Positions 44,501-55,960 are shown, numbered from the stretch's first letter. The stretch is DNA of 64,000 nt from Trichuris trichiura (GCA_037903355.1 JBAJFE010000027.1:1-64000); one strand, 5' to 3'. Translations and numbers: made by a program. The notes: a model not told the origin generated them from the letters alone.

Positions 44501-47117
44501 CATTCGTAAGGAAACTTGTTGACTGCACATTTAAGTTACGTCGTAGCCGAGAAGCTATGCAGCAGTAGCATGTGTCATATGTCAACAAAGAATCGTTACA
44601 GAATTCGTGAAAACTTTGGCACGGTTCGATATCGCACCTCTGTAATGCATTTTATGTTCACTTTCTTGCTTGCAGACTAAGAATCGCTGGATAACTTTAA
44701 TAAGCTATCTGGAAGAAAAAGACTTATTGCCAATGGTTGCCTTTGTATTTTCAAGGGTCAGTTGCGACAGGAATGCTAGCATGCTTATGTCCATGGATTT
44801 GACTTCCAACGCGGAGAAGAGCAAGGTGCATAGATTTTTTGAGCATTGCTTCGCTCGTCTGAATCCTAGCGACCGCAACGCGCCTCAGGTTGATACCCAG
44901 TATTGTATAGATGCGTAAATGTATTTCTTAAGATCCTTACAATTCAAGAGATGTGCAAACGGGGAATCGCTGTGCATCATAGCGGCGTGTTACCCATAAT
45001 GAAGGAAGCGGTGGAAATTCTTTTCCAACAAGGTCTTGTCAGAGTACGTTTACTGCCTGCGTAAGCAAGCAGCTTGTAGAATGCCTGATCACTTTGTTGC
45101 AGATACTGTTTGCCACCGAAACATTTGCGATGGGCGTCAACATGCCTGCTCGTACTGTCGTGTTCGATTCCGTTGAAAAGCACGATGGCCATTCGGTTCG
45201 TTTGCTTCATCCCGGAGAATATACGCAAATGGCTGGTCGAGCTGGTCGCCGCAGCTTGGACAAAACTGGGACGGTGATTATTTTATGCAAAGGTTTTGTG
45301 CCAGCCAAGAATGACCTAATGCACATGATTCTTGGAAAACCTCCTAAAATTCAGTCGCGATTCAGACTCACCTATAACATGCTGTTGAATTTGTTTCGAG
45401 CTCAGCCAATCACTCCGGAAATTATGATCGGCAAAAGCTACGTGGAGAATGTTTCATTCCGAAGCTACAATAGCCTACTTGATTCGATGGATAGATTGAA
45501 GAAACGACTGGAGCTGATGCCGGAGCTGACTTGCAAACGGTGTAAAAAGGGTCAAATTGATGCGTACTTTGATCTGGCAAAGAGTCTGTTTGACCAGTGT
45601 TCCGCGGTGCTACACGACACGCTACCTTCAATTCGTACCTGAGCTTTTTCGTTTGAAACTTTTCTTGATTGTGTGCCGTTACAGGGACCGGCAACATACT
45701 TGTTGTTCAAACCGACTCCTGCTTTCGCGTAGCCCTCGTCCTGAATTGTTATAAGTTCAGAGGAACCACTTACTTTCAAGCTTTGATGCCTTACATAAGG
45801 TTGTCGAACAATTTTTTGGACAACCTGACGGACGTTGAATGCTGGCGCATGTTACATTATGGCGGGGCCACTAAGCTTTTTCCCGTCATGTCTTTGAATG
45901 CCTACTCGATCGTCGACGTTAGCGAGAAGAGCATTGTGTTCATAGCTTCGTCGTCTGTTCGTATCAATTTGAATTCTCGGGCCATAATGGAGGATTGGAG
46001 ATTAACAAAATCGAAAAGGTACCGTTAATAGTTTATTTTTCCCATCTCATTCCTTTTTTCCAGCTGCCCTGCTGGCAACGATGTGCAACAATTGCTATTG
46101 CATATTAGCACGATTAGTCCAATGATTTTTCAAGAATTCGACACCGCCTTATCGCCTGTTTCTTCCGGCTTTGCGGTGTCTGAACGCGCACGCGAAATGA
46201 TCGCCTCAACGTCAATGCTTCAATGTAAGTTGCGCACGCTTAATTGTGCCGCCTGTCAGCACTTTCAACGACATGTAAGGAATGTCTGAGTTACGTGTTT
46301 CGAATGATCCGTTTAAGCTTGGCGCCTTTGCTCTAGTTTCACCTTTACTGTTCTCGGAGGGCTCTGGAACAGCAGGCAACTAATTGTGAAGAGGAGATGA
46401 ATAGACAGGAACTGCGATTGTTGCCTGAATACCAAAATAGACTTCGAGTATTACGGCATTTCAAGTATATTGACGAATCTTGCATTGTCCAGTTGCCCGG
46501 CAAAGTGGCAGCGGTCATAAATCAACACCCGTTGTTGTTCAGTCAGCTTCTTTTGGACAACGCTGTTGGACCTTTGCGACCTGACGAGCTCGCCAGTCTT
46601 CTTAGTGCCACTTCCTGCCAGCACAAGCGTACCTCTGTCGACATTCCAATGAGTGCCGAAGTGAAAAAGGTGAAACGTCCGTTGATTTTATTCTTCTCTG
46701 TCCCTTTATGCAGCTTTTTCAGTTGATAGAAAAGTTGAATGCAACGCAAGAGGCAATTCGCAAAGTGGAGAGAGAATGCGAAATAGCCGAAGCGGACGTC
46801 GAAAGTGAGCTCAACTTCAATTTGATGCATGTAGTTCAAAGTTGGGCTAAAGGAACGGTAAGCGTATTGTGACAATTGTTTTGCACCCTCAGCTGATCGA
46901 ATGCTTAATTACTAAGCCTTTTTGCGAATTGATGACAATGACTGATGCTCAGGAAGGCATTGTTGTTCGTTGCATTCAGAGGGTGCACGAGGCGTGCAGA
47001 GACTTAAAAACTGCCTCTTGTCTAATTGGCGATCCAAACTTGACCAAACTTGTCGACGATACTTTGCTCGCCATACGGCGAGATATCGTGTTCACCACAA
47101 GTTTGTACATTGAATGA
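28913..47117 (+). CDS. SKIV2L: Ski2-type RNA helicase of the Ski complex (23 exons, 1242 aa)
   Basis: Exons: 28913-29028, 29080-29197, 29246-29357, 36078-36146, 36194-36522, 36582-36629, 36678-36719, 36759-36854, 36912-37057, 37115-37261, 37317-37401, 37449-37555, 44263-44332, 44391-44467, 44536-44623, 44676-44888, 44933-45043, 45103-45634, 45685-46018, 46064-46274, 46337-46669, 46714-46857, 46917-47117. Phases agree at every junction, and 1242 aa matches the usual length of about 1250. Motif [16 protein letters not shown], motif [11 protein letters not shown] (DEVH), motif III LSATV, and motif VI region [12 protein letters not shown]. The C-terminal Ski2/DSHCT domain ends [13 protein letters not shown]. 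Ski2 feeds RNA to the cytoplasmic exosome. Introns 3 and 12 (6.7 kb each) are stuffed with transposons; the rest are 38-67 nt. The first exon start is placed to within a base. Confidence 0.93.
29585..31625 (-). pseudogene. ZBED5/SCAND3-type hAT transposase, broken
   Basis: Minus-strand pieces: BED zinc finger region (31625-31269, [20 protein letters not shown] then [10 protein letters not shown]). There is a middle piece around 30497-30279 with [18 protein letters not shown]. Then 30184-29951 with [17 protein letters not shown] sequence. The hAT C-terminal dimerisation region is 29950-29585 ([20 protein letters not shown]). Several frameshifts and a MITE insertion separate them. It is not functional. 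Confidence 0.8.
30450..30720. mobile_element. TIR MITE related to family A (short form)
   Basis: Inverted repeats of about 38-45 nt: TAGTC.GAATTCGGCCCTCC then GTCGACTGAGGCGATAACTT at the left and the reverse complement at 30670-30720. The tips resemble the GGGTCTAGT tips of 471-1362. The interior has TTAGGCTTAGGTTAGGGC (about 30596-30613). Inserted in the hAT transposase. Confidence 0.7.
31672..34304 (+). mobile_element. complete Tigger (pogo) transposon
   Basis: TIRs start CAGTCGGTTCTCGTTATCCG and end with the inverse ending CCTCCTG, flanked by TA on both sides (31670-31671, 34305-34306). 2633 bp with one transposase reading frame broken once. It is the reference copy for the partial Tiggers at 15341, 16879, 40334 and 41601. 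Inserted just upstream of the hAT transposase. Confidence 0.9.
32020..33713 (+). pseudogene. Tigger transposase with a single frameshift
   Basis: ATG at 32020. The first frame (to 32373) carries the CENP-B-type helix-turn-helix ([20 protein letters not shown], then [15 protein letters not shown]). The second frame (32307-33713) continues the HTH-CENPB region and the DDE domain: [11 protein letters not shown] (first D), [11 protein letters not shown] (second D), [10 protein letters not shown] (third D). Then an acidic C-terminus ends RLSF. The frames overlap, and the protein logic passes from one to the other near 32340, consistent with loss of one base. Apart from this indel it is complete, so the insertion is fairly young or the indel may be a sequencing error. 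Confidence 0.85.
35122..35827. mobile_element. hAT MITE, CAGGGGTGGGGAAAC family
   Basis: 706 bp, ends CAGGGGTGGGGAAAC and inverted GTTCCCCACCCCTG. The flanking 8-mers TCATAGGT/CCATAGGT match at seven positions. No transposase. Lies in Ski2 intron 3. Confidence 0.8.
37588..38787 (-). mobile_element. hAT element, internally deleted, with transposase C-terminus
   Basis: 1200 bp with ends CAGTGTTTCTCAAG and GGGAAACACTG and a perfect 8-bp duplication GTTTAGAC (37580-37587, 38788-38795). On the minus strand 38006-37782 encodes the hAT dimerisation region ([14 protein letters not shown] then [19 protein letters not shown]). It is closely related to the transposase end at 29585. Inserted in Ski2 intron 12, 32 nt after the donor site. 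Confidence 0.88.
39290..39321. repeat. 12-bp perfect hairpin
   Basis: ATTCCTGATCAG and its reverse complement, separated by 8 nt, in Ski2 intron 12. About 100 bp upstream of a hammerhead relic; function unknown. Confidence 0.7.
39411..39450 (-). ncRNA. hammerhead-like relic (copy 6, mutated core)
   Basis: Minus strand: CTGATGG in place of CTGANGA (core A9 changed), stem II GGGAAC/GTTTCTC, GAAAGCTC. Stem I is unusually long, GCGGTG/CGCTGC with wobbles. Likely inactive because of the A9 change. Confidence 0.45.
39725..40277. mobile_element. decayed hAT MITE with a nested MITE
   Basis: Ends CAGTGTTTTCAAGG and GTGAGAATCACTG; GGGCCCCC and CTGATT-GGC stretches as in the other hAT copies. No clear target duplication. 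A second MITE sits at 39878-40071. Confidence 0.6.
39878..40071. mobile_element. 194-bp hAT MITE nested in hAT
   Basis: Ends CATAGTTTCTCAACC and GTTGAGAAACACTG; perfect 8-bp duplication ATGTAGAT (39870-39877, 40072-40079). GGGCCC-rich interior, no coding capacity. Confidence 0.88.
40334..41490 (+). pseudogene. internally deleted Tigger
   Basis: Left terminal repeat after TA at 40332. The sequence then jumps from the 5' end directly to the transposase C-terminal third (ORF 40375-40677; SGVIFCTP, then [18 protein letters not shown]). It ends near 41490 at the decayed right repeat. About 1.3 kb is missing relative to 31672-34304. Confidence 0.8.
41491..41600. repeat. CA/TA microsatellite between inverted Tiggers
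   Basis: (CA)n passing into (TA)n and CATATA repeats, flanked by Tigger terminal repeats in opposite orientation. Confidence 0.9.
42672..42975 (+). mobile_element. short non-autonomous hammerhead element (type member)
   Basis: About 300 bp: a GC-rich body (from GTGAGTCGGTTGGGAGC to GACGGCGGAGA), a hammerhead-like core (42836-42876) and an AT-rich tail AACGTTTATTAACATCAATA followed by AAACGGGTTAA. The body and core align with the minus-strand copy at 49320-49570. No ORF. It occupies the junction where this Tigger copy lacks its middle. Confidence 0.65.
42836..42876 (+). ncRNA. hammerhead-ribozyme-like motif (copy 7)
   Basis: CTGAAGA, stem II with one internal mismatch (GGGTCC/GGACAC), GAAAGCT, predicted cleavage nucleotide T, stem I CACG/CGTG of four Watson-Crick pairs. 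Best stem I in the window. Confidence 0.65.
43386..44262. other. remainder of Ski2 intron 12, nothing recognised
   Basis: No ORF with a known domain on either strand (the minus ORF 44180-43857 has no recognisable motif) and no inverted-repeat ends seen. Confidence 0.4.
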
Positions 47118-47281
47118 AAGTTTGCGAATTAAATCGGTTCAGCCTACTGTGTCAGCGAACGTATTGCGATCGTTAGGTTGTGTTGACAGTTTAACAAAAA
47201 TCAATTGCAACTGATTGGGAAAATGCTAGCCGTCAGCGCCATGACAACGATAGCGACCAGTTGGTAATACAAAGGTGTGCT

Positions 47282-50200
47282 ATGGCTAGCGGCTTGTCGC
47301 AATCGGAGAAAGCGCGCCAGTATTTGGTAGAAAAAAATGTACCAGTAATTTTTGAGGTGCCCATCTTCTATTCAGTGCAAAACGCTTTGTTTCAATTCAT
47401 TAATTTTCAGAGTTTGATGATTGGTCTTGTGAGTCGACGGCCAGATGACGTCATCCAGTTCATGCTTGATGGACTGCGGACGATGAGAACGCTTTCGGCA
47501 GAGCAACTCAAATGGGACATGTTCATTGATAATCCACCGTTTTCTTTTGACGATCATCCTAAAAATGGTAATGTAATTCTACTACTACTGCTACTTCGTT
47601 TTTTCGCTTTTTTCCCAACGCATACACGTGCATTTCTTGTTTATGGGCAGTGTGCTAACATTGTGTTCTCGCTTGAATTTCCAGAATTGAGCATAATTCT
47701 TGCTTTTGATGTTGACTAGTGGCGGCTACCTGATTCTTCTACAATGGCGCCGTTTAGGACATTCGAAAAATATTGAAACTTCTTTGTGCACGGCGACGCA
47801 TTCATTGTCTCCGGGAGTTTGATAGTACCTTTTCTAGCAGTTCGTATCTACTTTGTTCAGAACGTCTCATTTAGCTCCATTTATTTTGGACGGAAAATTG
47901 CAAATTTTTTTCAAATATTAATAATGATCAAGTTGGGCTAGCAATACACTGTAACATATGACTGTTAACGTCGGCCACTTCCTGACGGTTGGTCACTAAG
48001 GTGTAAGTAAGCGAACTACGCTAGAATAACTCTTTTCAATTGGTGGTACGGTTATCTGCACGAGTAGCTTGTCTAAAGCACGTAACAGCATTGATTAACT
48101 TCTCATGAACCGAAAAGCATTGAATTTGCGATGCTCAGATGTGTGTGCACGAGTATTCACACCTTCCAGTCTAAATGATTCCGTTTAGCAAGGGATAAAG
48201 GTGCACTTTCTCCTTCATGTCTGCTGCACATAAGAAACTCGGCGAAGTAACCAGTGCAGGAGCGTTTTGAGCAGTCTTAGCACTGAATGCGGCGAAAATC
48301 AGTAAACAATATTGTCTTGTTGCATTTCCGTTGCGCTAATCTGACGCATAATTCCCACGGAAATTAGAATCAACTAGTTTCAGCGTTTCAGTGTAAGAAA
48401 GTGCTCATCTCTTGCTACTTTGAAATGTTGCTCTGCAATCCAAGTTGAATGTAAGGTGTTCCACTACGCCGCGCTGCCTTACATTATTATTGGACAATTC
48501 ATTAATAGTTGCTGTTAATAAAGATGCAACATCGGTCGGCCTCAGCGGAATTAAGAAAGCTTTGAACAGTCAGCTCGTTAGCATTCAAAAAGTTCACATG
48601 TTCTACGCTTTCCTCTAATACTGGGGGCGTTCACTATTCTCTTTTGGGTAAGTATGGCTCTGTTGATTGGAGGGTACCGTTCTTCTTCATTCGTAGGCAA
48701 ATAAAGTCCTTAAATTTTCCATTATTTCGCCCACACTTCAGCAACGTGCTTTCCCGTTTACTGGCAGATGGAGACTTCCTGAGATTAAGTTCAGCGAAAA
48801 AATTTATCTTACTCCCTATAAGTGGCAATTTCGAATAATGAAAATTTTAAAAATAAGGCAGCAAAATACGTTAATCAATTGCATTCATTTCGCCAAAAAT
48901 TCAAAATGATTAGCAAATATTAATGTTGTGCAAAACGCTGACACTGCTGTGTAATTATCTCCATTGATATGACAGGAAACGTTTAAAGCAACTTAGTTGC
49001 TTCCAGAGCGATTTTAAAAATTGTACACAAAAGTGCTTCATATTTTCCTTTGTTGAGTGGCTGCTGAACCGAGCAAAAATGCAAAACATTGGCAAGAAGA
49101 AAAAAGTAAGCTTCCGGCTGCCCGAGTTGAACGTTTCTCAAAACTGCTTGAAAACGGTAGCTTTTTCTAAATTTACGTACAGAGTGGCCAAGAATTGCCG
49201 AACTTTGCCCACGCAACTGCAACAATAAAAAAGTGAAACAATCTTAATGAGTTTCTAATTTCGTTACCTTGATTAGTGATAGATGAAGGTTAATTTAGTT
49301 CTAATCTTTTTTATAGCGGTATTTTTAGGCCCGTTTTTTTATTAACTATTGTATAAACGTTTAATGCGAAGCTTTCGGGCCTCACCTGGGCCCGTCACAT
49401 CAGCGCTATGTGCGCCGCCCGTCGATTCGGTCTTTATGTTAGCAAGCCGCTCCATCCGACCGACCTTGGCGGAGACCTCAGCCGTCAGGTCTATCTTGAC
49501 CCGTCGGATCTTGGTACCACCTAGTCAGTCAGACTTTGCAACGAGCACCCAACCGACCTTCCACGACGGCGACACACTAACTCTGAAGGTTAAGAAGAAT
49601 TTTATCGCTAGCATTTTGAAATTTAGAATTATTTCCGGCTGAGTTCTCTCTATGATGACCCTATTAATAACCGACCCCAACTGCCTGATCAGTCAACGTT
49701 GGATTACGATGTCCTGTTGCTGGAAGTTTCTTTGTTTACCGAATATATGCACGTAAATATAATGGATGCCACGCAGTGTTTTGCGTGCATTTTGATTTAA
49801 CCTTGCCTCAAGCAGGTTGGTGGTAGACGCTATCCCAGGGAATTGTCTGCGGCATGTGTTCAGTGGTGTCTGCTGCATAGCTGAGGAAACACGTTTGTTC
49901 CATTTGAAATTAATTATTCTTTAGCTGTTTCAACGATCGAGAAGGTTGACGTGGCAATCGGTGTTCCGATCAGTGAATCTGAGTTGAGTACGGTGGAACA
50001 AATGGTTGGCAGTGTCAACAAGCCTAAGCAGGGCGACCAAAGTGACCAAGCTGTACCTGAAATTGAAGCGTCCGTCCTGGGGTCATCCCAACCGGACATC
50101 CAGCAAACACCTTTGGATGTACCAGTCGTCATACTTCTAGGTTTCGTAGCCTTCAAGCTTTGTTTTAATCGCAGCACTGCCAGTTCGTAGGTTGCATTGG

Positions 50201-51967
50201 CAGCCAAAAAACCAAGCTGGCAAAGTATGCAGTTGAGAAGTTGCATAAAAAAGGGCTAATAGCGCTGCACACCTCTGACTTGGTCAGAGATGCTCTGAAG
50301 GACCTTGAGCATGTTGAACTGGAAGCCTTGTATGAAGGTTTTGTAGATTTACAATTCTCGCTTAGTATCCTAAGTGAGTGGCTTTCGTAGGACGACTTGT
50401 TAGTGATTACGTAATTAATCGCATTGTCTATCAAGCGGTCTCAGACGTGTCCGACAAAGCTGATTTGGTATTAATCAGCGGTTATCCGCTTACCATGGAG
50501 CAGCTAAATTACATGAAACCGGTCAGCACTTACCGTTTGCTTATCGGACATACCCGTATGCTTTTGTTTCAGTTGTTCAACGTCAAGGCGGTCGCTCTGA
50601 TCGACTACCACTTGACGGACCTCGAGAAACAATTTGAAGAACGGCAAATGAACCCAGCGGAAAGCAAAAACCGAATAAACGAGTTTGTGTCAAAGACTAT
50701 GCCAGTTGTTAAGCAATTCGAGCACCAAGAAATGCTGCAGATTGTTAGATTATTTTCGTCTTCATGTTGATGTGTTTGCCAGCACTGTTTTTTTCTGTTG
50801 CAGATTCCAGGCGAGTGCGGCAGCGAAGCTATCGCAGAGTCCATTGTACTCCTGCTTCGAGGTTTGCTTGACCCTGAAAGTAATATTAGTATGAGCACAG
50901 TTGCGCAAAAGCGAACTTGTTGTAATGTCTCAATTTTCAGGCGTCAAAGAGGCTGATAAAATTAATGCGGAAAGTAGTCAACTTGAGGCGGTCAAAGCAA
51001 CCGAACAGAAAGTGGAGCTACGTGAAACTCCAGTGGATAATGAATTGACATGCTTTGAAGCTCCTGTTGTTTTGATTGTTGGTAGAAGCGAGCGTTGTCA
51101 AAGTTTAGACAGGCATCAGTGTTGTCTTTTGCGTTTCAGGTGCACCTGGTAGCTTTAAATCAAAATATTGCGCTTGGCTGACTGACCATTTCGATGGGCT
51201 TGCTCACGTAAGTATGGGTCAGTTGATTGCGGACGCAATCGAAGCGAATCCTGGCAATAGCTTGTACGAAAAAGCTTCCGAAAATATGAAAGCTGGCAAT
51301 TTAGTTTCGAAGGTCCAATTTTTTCAATAACACATCACATTTTAAGCTGCAACTTTAGAAATTATGCTTTGAACTTATTTCTCAAGCTCTCGACAAGCTT
51401 GCCGGACAGGAATATTTATTTTTGCTAATTGAGGGCTATCCGAGAGATCTTGAAGAGGCGAATGATCTGTCGACGCTAGTATGCTTCGTTTACTCGAGAA
51501 TCCTTGAAAAGAAAGTATTTGTTAGGTTAAGAATATCAAAATGGTAATTCTGATTGATTGTACGGAAAAATTTTGCGAAGGAAATGTCAGGAGTAAGATG
51601 AATAGCTTACGAAGTTCAGACGAAATTGACGTCTACGTTTCCCGTTGTATTCAATCCTTCAAAGTAAACACATTGCCGATGCTAAAATATTTCGACGAGA
51701 GAAAACTTCTTCGTTTGGTACGTGTACACTTGCTTCTACGCTACAACAAAAGACTGGGACTGAAATTTTTAGTTCGAAGGTGATAAAGGTGTCGAGGACT
51801 TGCTACCAGAAATCATAAGTACGCTTGAAACAACGTTTGGACGTCCCATGGGTGCGGTAAATCGTTAGCGTAAAGTCGAGTGCTCCTAACGTTACTGCTT
51901 TCAGCAACAGTTCCTGCTGACAATGACAAACAAGATTCAAATTCAGAAGTCAGGGACGACGCATTAA
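47282..51967 (+). CDS. AK5-like protein with two degenerate adenylate kinase domains (13 exons, 579 aa)
   Basis: Exons: 47282-47356, 47411-47567, 49925-50140, 50191-50337, 50391-50521, 50573-50743, 50804-50879, 50941-51081, 51140-51312, 51359-51478, 51532-51717, 51773-51856, 51905-51967; 580 codons with stop. The N-terminus (SEKARQYLVEKNVPVIFE then SRRPDDVIQFML) is the Dpy-30-like entry of adenylate kinase 5. Domain 1 has GCIGSQKTK and SGYPLTMEQ; domain 2 has GAPGSFKSK and EGYPRDLEE. Canonical GGPGSGKGT loses its third Gly in both (to Gln, Phe) while Lys stays. The D-G-Y/F-P-R motif is altered in both. Nucleotide transfer is doubtful. It begins 164 bp after the Ski2 stop and is followed by a normal AK1. 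Intron 2 (2.4 kb) holds a hammerhead element. Confidence 0.82.
49320..49570 (-). mobile_element. short non-autonomous hammerhead element, second copy
   Basis: Minus-strand body aligns with 42672-42835 (shared GTCGGTTGGG, TCTGAC..ACTAGGTGG, CGACGGGTCA.GATAGA.C). It is followed by a hammerhead core (49407-49365) and an AAACGTTTAT...AAACGGGC tail. Lies in intron 2 of the AK5-like gene. Confidence 0.65.
49365..49407 (-). ncRNA. hammerhead-ribozyme-like motif (copy 8)
   Basis: CTGATGTGA (two extra bases against CTGANGA), stem II GGGCC/GGCCC, GAAAGCT, predicted cleavage nucleotide T, stem I GCG/CGC. The insertion in the core may abolish activity. Confidence 0.5.
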
Positions 51968-52040
51968 AATGATCTTTCAGAATTAATGGCTTTTAAAAAA
52001 ATAACTGCAGACTCTTCCGCAGTCTCCTATTTAGCAGCGC

Positions 52041-52046
52041 AATAAA
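52041..52046 (+). terminator. polyadenylation signal of AK5-like gene
   Basis: AATAAA 74 nt after the stop codon of the AK5-like gene. Confidence 0.6.
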
Positions 52047-52499
52047 GTGTCTTGTACTTTTCTGCTGGAGCGTTTCACGTTTATTAGACCTTTTAAAAAC
52101 GTGCGTTTGCAGCAACGGATAGAAAGCAGCTGCTGCTCCGTAGAGAGCATCTTACTGACCAGGCCACTATTAGCATTTTTGTCTGTAGTATTTGTTTATT
52201 CTGGCAGCAGCAAGAAAACTGTGGTTGAATCCAAATATCCTCTTTCTTCATGAAGTGCATGGCAAGCTATTGTTATTAATTGCAGTTTAATCTTACAAAA
52301 GGACGTTTGCAAATAAGCGAGCGATGACAGGCTGTCACGCTAGCAGAGCTTAGCAGTTAGTCAAATTAAACTTACGATCACTGCTTTAAAGCCTTACATA
52401 TGTGGATCTTCAGGTTAGCTTCAAGTACCGTAATCCGACAGTGGTGATCTTTTGTTCAGTTGCATTGCTGGGTGTAGTTTGCTTCCTCGGTCTGTCACC

Positions 52500-53818
<1,319 letters not shown>

Positions 53819-54148
53819 TAACGTTAAGTTTTCTTGCCAGAGGCCACCTGTTGGTTGGCACTTTAGTGTTAATAGAAGCTGAGAACGTAGATTCGATTTG
53901 CTTCGGCGCCCCGTGCAGTCCTCTCTACTCCCGGTTGGTTTTGCTTGGCCAAGCTCCATGATTATCTGCCACCGAGTTTAATTTTCTTATCAGTTAGTAA
54001 AAAAAATTTTCGTTAACGTTTTAGGTTGTTAATACTCATCTTGGCAAAGAAAAGAAGCACAGATTGTAAATGGAAATTATCCCGAGCATTTTTAGCATTG
54101 AAAACTTGCGGCTTCAGAACCTCACCTAAATGTGAAAGAGAGAAAGTA

Positions 54149-55813
54149 CTACTGTGCTCCCATGGAAGATTCGCCAAGTGATGTAGTCGCAGGAATAGGG
54201 TCCGCTCCGCTCGCAAGAGTTGGGTATAACGAAAGCGTTGTCTCCCCGGCAATAGCCCTGAAGAAGAAGCTATTAAGAAGGAGGCTCTCAAAGCGCAGCA
54301 GACATGCCCGGTCAACGCGCGCTGCAGGTCCTTCGTAAGTTGATGGCACTGGGCGTGGAAAGCCATTTGTTCCTCTACGAAATCTCGGAGGCACTTTAAA
54401 TGATTCGCCTGAAAACATTTATCCTGTTCATCGAAGACACGGTTTCTCATTTTCAACCTACGTGAGAAGATTGAATTCCCTCCAACAGAATTTTCAGAAT
54501 CTCGCACTGCTTATCGAAAGTTGCCTGCGCCATGCGGAGGTCTGCTTCAGCCTGCAACTCGCTCATACGCAAATTAGGATTACTTGTAAAAAGACAGACA
54601 TGGTCGACTACAATAACGAACACTGAGACTTACCTTTTCGACATGCTCAGAGCCAGGTTTACTAGCCTAAGCAAAGTGTGTAGTCAAAACTTATCGCTGC
54701 GAATGTGAATAGGAAAAACTATGTACACTTACAGATGCTTGAGCTTGACTGCTTTTTGCTTTACGCAATCGAGCTTTGCACGCATCCAAGTCTAATCGTT
54801 TATTCGTCAGCACCTTTCGCTCTTTCTACAAAAGAAGAGTGATTACGCCACCACTGCTCATCAGCGATGTAGTTAGTATACGTGTATTGTTTTTATGTCG
54901 GATTCTAGAAACCGCTTCAAAGGCGTCAATACTTTCGTCGCGGAAACGGAAATGAACTCGCGTTCGGCGCAGCCCAATTTCAATTGAGTATCACCCACCT
55001 TTAGCAAGGCGCTTCCTGGAATTCGCAATAATGAACAAAAGATCACTTTTTCGGCTTCCTGTTCGGATGGTAATCTATTCGCAACTATTCGAGCTAATAC
55101 TTACCGTACAGTGTCCCAGGTCCAAATTGGTTTCCCGCAGTTATCATCGCTTGGCCAAGATTCTCCAAGTCGTTCGCACGCTGTTCTTTCTTTAAGTCTA
55201 ATTTTTCGTAAAAGAATTCTTCAACGCGAAGCGCTGAAATGCGCTCAATTCGATTTCCAAAAGCGTTGATAAGGAAAAATGAACCAACTCGGATTCGGCT
55301 GCAGGTAACATTCCATACAATTGAGAATAGCTTTTGTGTGCTCCTCGGCGACCGATGCCTTTTCCAAAAGATTTTCAAAGTAAGCATCTAACTCAGTTCT
55401 TTCTGCCTTTCCAAGCTTCTCCTCGGTGAACTAAAATGCATAGTTCAACTATCGAGAACACAGGAACAAAAGCTGTTTTAAGCATTCGTCAACGGATTGC
55501 CCGTTGCGCACGCCTACGCCGCACGCAACACTAAAAGAGCGTTCTACATGTACAAAAATATCACGTTTATAGACTTCAACGTTTGCGAGCTTTTTATAAA
55601 TGCCGTCTTGAAATCCACATTATCAAACTTGGCAGCAGGTGCAATCGATAAAGAATAATTAGTGGACCTTTAATGGCTGTCTATATTTAACAAAGAAAAC
55701 AAAAACAGTAAGGCTCTTCTGCAAAGTGGAAGGCGAAATCGCCAGCGTACCTGAACTGCTCGCGTAAAAGCGGTCGCGGCGTCCGAGGTAAACTTTCGAA
55801 AATTGAACTCCAT
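54149..55813 (-). CDS. SH3GLB1: endophilin-B (SH3GLB) BAR protein lacking SH3 (9 exons, 294 aa)
   Basis: Minus-strand exons from 5': 55751-55813, 55289-55430, 55105-55233, 54882-55015, 54733-54825, 54634-54666, 54462-54551, 54317-54408, 54149-54257; 295 codons with stop. MEFNFRKFTSDAATAFTRAVQ is the amphipathic membrane-inserting N-terminus; then FTEEKLGKAERTELDAYF, GNQFGPGTLYG, RLDLDACKARLRKAK and LLEGIQSSH, ANHLKCLRDFVEEQ follow the BAR domain of endophilin-B. Endophilin-B proteins bend membranes in mitochondrial dynamics and autophagy. After the BAR domain there is a short Ser/Thr-rich tail and a stop; no SH3 (ALYDY) is found in the following 300 bp. The last intron donor is weak; an alternative donor at 54303 gives a different tail ending near 54126, also without SH3. 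Confidence 0.85.
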
Positions 55814-55960
55814 TTCAATTGAGACCAAAAAGGAATAAGTGCAATCGGAGCGGCTTCGAATCAGCTACCTGCGGAAGGTCGACTAAAACGAATAAACTGT
55901 AACGTAATAACTTGCAGATCGCAGTGGGTTACTGTATTGTTAAAATGTTCGTCGTTGAAG
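55814..55960. promoter_or_regulatory. 147-bp divergent promoter region
   Basis: The whole space between the start codons of the endophilin-B gene (minus) and the C9orf78 homologue (plus). No clear TATA box; a shared promoter is inferred from spacing only. Confidence 0.5.

Noticed and set aside
54149..54338. Plus-strand 68-aa ORF (54132-54338).
   Set aside because: Antisense to the last exon of the endophilin-B gene.
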